This document shows, piece by piece, positions 5,605-7,390 of a stretch of 7,390 nucleotides of DNA. Numbering within the stretch: position 1 is the stretch's first letter; each line of letters starts with the position of its first letter. The stretch comes from Alphaproteobacteria bacterium (GTDB taxonomy: Bacteria > Pseudomonadota > Alphaproteobacteria > Rs-D84): assembly GCA_009785765.1 (NCBI GenBank), contig WQVP01000017.1, positions 1 to 7,390 of the forward strand, written 5' to 3'. The position numbers were made by a program, and so were the translations under genes. Below the pieces are notes generated by a model. It did no database searches and was not told the DNA's origin. It saw only the letters and a program-made list of their open reading frames with translations.

Positions 5605-6024
5605 ATGAAAAAAACATCTTTGCTCTTTGCTCTTTGCTCTTTGCTCTTTTTAACCGCATGTATGTACGGAAACCATCCAAACAGCGAAAGATTTTTCGCC
5701 AATGCAGATATAACGCAAGTTGATTGGACCGAGGTTAATGCCCGTGGGTCTGCTTGCCAATGGAATTGGTTTGGTCTTATCCCAACCGGAAGCAACAGCT
5801 TGCCAAGAGCAGTTGAAAATGCCGATATCGCCCGTCTTGCATTTGTTGATACAGATACAATCGTTTTCTTTCCATTATTTATTGCAGAATGCACAAACGT
5901 ATGGGGTGTAAAAACTGATGCAGCGACTGAAAGAGAGGCAAGAATCGCCACCGAACGTGAAGCCCGCCGGGCCGCCCGCCGTCCATTACCAACATTGGCA
6001 GACTATAACGGTGGGTTTGAATAG
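5605..6024 (+). CDS. TRL-like family lipoprotein with heptamer-encoded signal peptide
   Basis: A 139-residue lipoprotein. MKKT starts a type II signal peptide; the hydrophobic core SLLFALCSLLF (5-15) is encoded by the CTTTGCT tandem repeat, and the lipobox L-T-A-C places the lipidated Cys at 19. The mature part has GSAC (48-51), FGLIPTG (56-62), S-L-P-R-A-V-E-N-A-D-I (65-75), VDTDT (81-85) and E-C-T-x-V-x-G (95-101). This matches the TRL-like family pattern of a G/C-rich start, FG-x-I, and a late Cys-x-x-V-x-G; the role of that family is unknown. C51 and C96 could form a disulfide. Residues 107-126 are an Arg/Glu-rich helix with a near repeat ATEREARI/ATEREARR. The start ATG 5605 is supported by AAGGAA five bases upstream and a good promoter. 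It lies 36 bases before the outer-membrane protein gene, probably in one operon. Family membership is less certain than the lipoprotein call. Confidence 0.8.
   Translation: MKKTSLLFALCSLLFLTACMYGNHPNSERFFANADITQVDWTEVNARGSACQWNWFGLIPTGSNSLPRAVENADIARLAFVDTDTIVFFPLFIAECTNVWGVKTDAATEREARIATEREARRAARRPLPTLADYNGGFE
5618..5649 (+). repeat. heptamer tandem array, family D (CTTTGCT x 4.6), inside a signal peptide
   Basis: Units lie at 5618-5624, 5625-5631, 5632-5638 and 5639-5645, followed by CTTT. All are identical. Because 7 and 3 share no factor, each reading frame of this strand gives the same repeating heptapeptide, LLFALCS, which is hydrophobic and free of stops. No inverted partner arm is nearby, unlike families A to C. 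Confidence 0.95.
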
Positions 6025-6033
6025 GCAAAAATG

Positions 6034-6146
6034 TAAGAGGTAAGAGGTAAGAGGTAAGAGGTGCGAAAAATAAAAAACAAATTTTTATCAAGAATTTTAT
6101 ATTTGGTAATACCTCTTACCTCTTACCTCTTACCTCTTACCTCTTA
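6034..6146. repeat. heptamer inverted-repeat hairpin, family C (TAAGAGG x4 / CCTCTTA x5)
   Basis: The left arm holds four perfect TAAGAGG units (6034-6040, 6041-6047, 6048-6054, 6055-6061). The right arm holds five perfect CCTCTTA units (6112-6118 through 6140-6146). The arms can form an uninterrupted 28-bp stem around an AT-rich loop of about 50 bases. The left arm lies in the leader of the downstream gene and the right arm inside its coding sequence. Confidence 0.95.
6050..6054 (+). promoter_or_regulatory. repeat-derived ribosome binding site of the outer-membrane protein gene
   Basis: AGAGG inside the third TAAGAGG unit lies six bases before GTG 6061, standard Shine-Dalgarno spacing. Neighbouring units offer the same core at seven-base steps, but only this one is well placed. 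It decides the GTG start. It would be buried if the 28-bp stem forms in the mRNA. Confidence 0.6.
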
Positions 6147-7152
6147 TGCATCTTTCCTTCCCTCTGAAAACAGCCGGATAAAAGGCTTTCAATTCGGAAT
6201 TGCAGCGCCCGTTTTATCACCACTTCCGTTTGCATCAATAAACGGATTTGTCGGACAAAATTTCAAGCATACAAATAATTTTTGGACACGCCGTCTTGCA
6301 TGGCGTGCAGACTTTGCATTGCCGCACGGCATATCGGCCAGCGGTCGCATAGATGGCGTTGATATATATACCCGTGGCAGCGTTATGGGAATATCACATT
6401 CCCGGACATTTAATCGCAGAATAGATTTTGATTTTAATGATGACTATGTCGGCGGCCGTGTAAACTTTGATGGAATGGACGGGCGGTTTTTAATGGAGAA
6501 TAAACACTTTGGTGTTATGGCGGATTTTTTTCCATTTGCTGATACTTGGTTCTTTGGCGGATTTCGTGTATCGGGTGGATATTTTATCGGAAGCGCAATA
6601 ATAGACGCCCGTGCAACAAATACAAATCCTTTTCCAAATGATGATGGCTTTGTTGCCTCTGCCGGGCATGTTGCCTCTGAAACATTTTACATAGCATCCC
6701 GCCTGTCAGCCGGATCACAAATTGGCGCACGTTTAAATTGGAGATACAGCGGGCCGTACGTCGGGACCGGATTTGATCTTGGGATTTTTCGGGGACTTAA
6801 ATTATTCACAGATTTTGGCGTAGTATTCGCAAATGCCCCAAGATTGCACAATAGCGATATTCGTATCCCCGCATCCGATTTCCAGGCAAGGATTTTTGTT
6901 AATACAAGAGATGGCGTTGGATCAGACTGGATTAACATAGATATAAGCAATCCAAATTTAACAAAAGATAACTTAATTGCCGCATGGATTGCATCCGGCG
7001 GGATTGCCGGGGATATTGCTGATTTGGATTTTATGGCGATTAATACAGAATATCAAAGATTGCGTCAAAGTATTGTCCGTGATGCAAATCATGATATGCG
7101 AAATTTGCGATTCGTTCCGATGGTGCGGATTGGTTTGATGTATAGGTTTTAA
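6061..7152 (+). CDS. predicted outer-membrane beta-barrel protein
   Basis: A 363-residue protein. The N-terminus is basic (MRKIKNK), then hydrophobic (8-29), with a signal peptidase I site after T-S-Y-A at residue 30. The end of the leader, IPLTSYLLPLTSYA (17-30), is encoded by the CCTCTTA repeat. The mature part alternates aromatic and polar residues with many Gly, for example HFGVMADFFPF, WFFGGFRVSGGYF and GLKLFTDFGVVF, as expected of transmembrane beta strands. It ends V-R-I-G-L-M-Y-R-F; an aromatic C-terminus after alternating hydrophobic residues is the signal read by the BAM complex. No specific family is recognised, so the function is unknown. The GTG start is chosen for its spacing from the repeat-derived ribosome binding site and because it gives a full signal peptide; TTG at 6103 would lose the basic region. 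It follows the lipoprotein gene by 36 bases and ends in a terminator, so the pair is probably one envelope operon. Confidence 0.8.
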   Translation: MRKIKNKFLSRILYLVIPLTSYLLPLTSYASFLPSENSRIKGFQFGIAAPVLSPLPFASINGFVGQNFKHTNNFWTRRLAWRADFALPHGISASGRIDGVDIYTRGSVMGISHSRTFNRRIDFDFNDDYVGGRVNFDGMDGRFLMENKHFGVMADFFPFADTWFFGGFRVSGGYFIGSAIIDARATNTNPFPNDDGFVASAGHVASETFYIASRLSAGSQIGARLNWRYSGPYVGTGFDLGIFRGLKLFTDFGVVFANAPRLHNSDIRIPASDFQARIFVNTRDGVGSDWINIDISNPNLTKDNLIAAWIASGGIAGDIADLDFMAINTEYQRLRQSIVRDANHDMRNLRFVPMVRIGLMYRF

Positions 7153-7174
7153 AAATCGCCGGAAGGCGATTTTT
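7151..7174 (+). terminator. Rho-independent terminator of the outer-membrane protein gene
   Basis: AAAAATCGCC (7151-7160), loop GGAA, GGCGATTTTT (7165-7174): a perfect 10-bp stem ending in five T. It overlaps the stop codon and resembles the pyk terminator, sharing the ATCGCC core. Confidence 0.92.
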
Positions 7175-7276
7175 AGGAATCAGGAACTAGGAATTAGGAA
7201 CTAGTTAGTATGAGTTTGGCAGGAATTATGTTTACAAATTCCAAACTCACTAGTTCCTAGTTCCTAATTCCTAATC
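7175..7276 (+). repeat. heptamer hairpin element, family B, copy 2
   Basis: The left arm holds AGGAATC, AGGAACT, AGGAATT, AGGAACT (7175-7202). The right arm holds ACTAGTT, CCTAGTT, CCTAATT, CCTAATC (7249-7276). The arms differ only by transitions over most of their length. The spacer pairs GAGTTTGG with CCAAACTC. The block 7182-7214, which ends TTAGTATGAG, is identical to the reverse complement of 5505-5537. The element starts on the base after the terminator T-run. Confidence 0.9.
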
Positions 7277-7390
7277 ACTGTTTTGCACAATAAATTATGC
7301 AAAGCCTTTGTGTGCGCTGGAAAAGTCTTGTATATACAATGTTTCTGCGTGGTTGCCCTTAAAATTTATTTTTAATTATTTTAAAAAATC
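7277..7390. other. window end without a supported gene
   Basis: An AT-rich stretch with a perfect 12-bp palindrome TTGTATATACAA at 7328-7339 and a T/A-rich tail from about 7360. A 21-codon reading frame (7297-7362, plus strand) has no ribosome binding site and is not called. It is probably an upstream region of a gene beyond the window. Confidence 0.4.

Noticed and set aside
7297..7362. 21-codon small protein
   Set aside because: It has no ribosome binding site, no promoter of note and no recognisable features.

Overview
The window looks like a piece of a moderately AT-rich alphaproteobacterial chromosome. The strongest taxonomic hint is a GapR (DUF2312) gene placed divergently next to pyruvate kinase, a neighbourhood typical of Alphaproteobacteria. 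The outer-membrane proteins and lipoprotein agree with a Gram-negative cell. The sequence does not allow a closer placement; an uncultured or host-associated lineage is a guess.

Layout. Positions 1-108 are the 3' end of truA (tRNA pseudouridine synthase). A small secreted PAP2-type phosphatase follows (169-711). It converges, with a 3-base gap, on comEC, the DNA-uptake channel (715-2763, minus). Upstream of comEC on the same strand are a DUF559/Vsr-like nuclease gene (2852-3220), an RNHCP zinc-ribbon protein (3353-3646) and gapR (3729-3977), so gapR-RNHCP-DUF559-comEC can be read as one leftward group. To the right run pyk (4055-5419, with its own terminator), a TRL-like lipoprotein (5605-6024) and a predicted outer-membrane beta-barrel protein (6061-7152, also with a terminator). 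The last 114 bases hold no gene I can support.

The housekeeping genes are ordinary. The unusual part is the DNA between and inside them. (1) Four unrelated 7-bp tandem repeats occur, three of them as inverted arms forming large hairpins: TAATCAG/TAACCAG (3647-3728), CTAGTTC/CTAATTC (two ~100-bp copies at 5445-5549 and 7175-7276, in opposite orientation), and TAAGAGG/CCTCTTA (6034-6146). The fourth, CTTTGCT (5618-5649), has no inverted partner and lies inside a gene. (2) Two of these arrays are part of genes. CTTTGCT encodes the hydrophobic core of the lipoprotein signal peptide. The TAAGAGG/CCTCTTA hairpin supplies the Shine-Dalgarno sequence, the edge of the start codon and the signal peptide core of the outer-membrane protein. 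Because 7 is not a multiple of 3, gain or loss of one unit would shift the frame, so both could act as on/off switches. (3) The DUF559 gene is bounded on both sides, to within one base, by inverted ~72-bp elements. Their ends are conserved while their central stems differ in sequence but are both self-complementary. This resembles a minimal mobile cassette, and one element end also supplies the gene's ribosome binding site.

The repeats fill the gaps almost to the base: stop codon to start codon at 3647-3728, and up to a stop codon at 3352/3353. Whether they are mobile elements, products of replication template switching, or regulatory RNA structures cannot be settled from this window.
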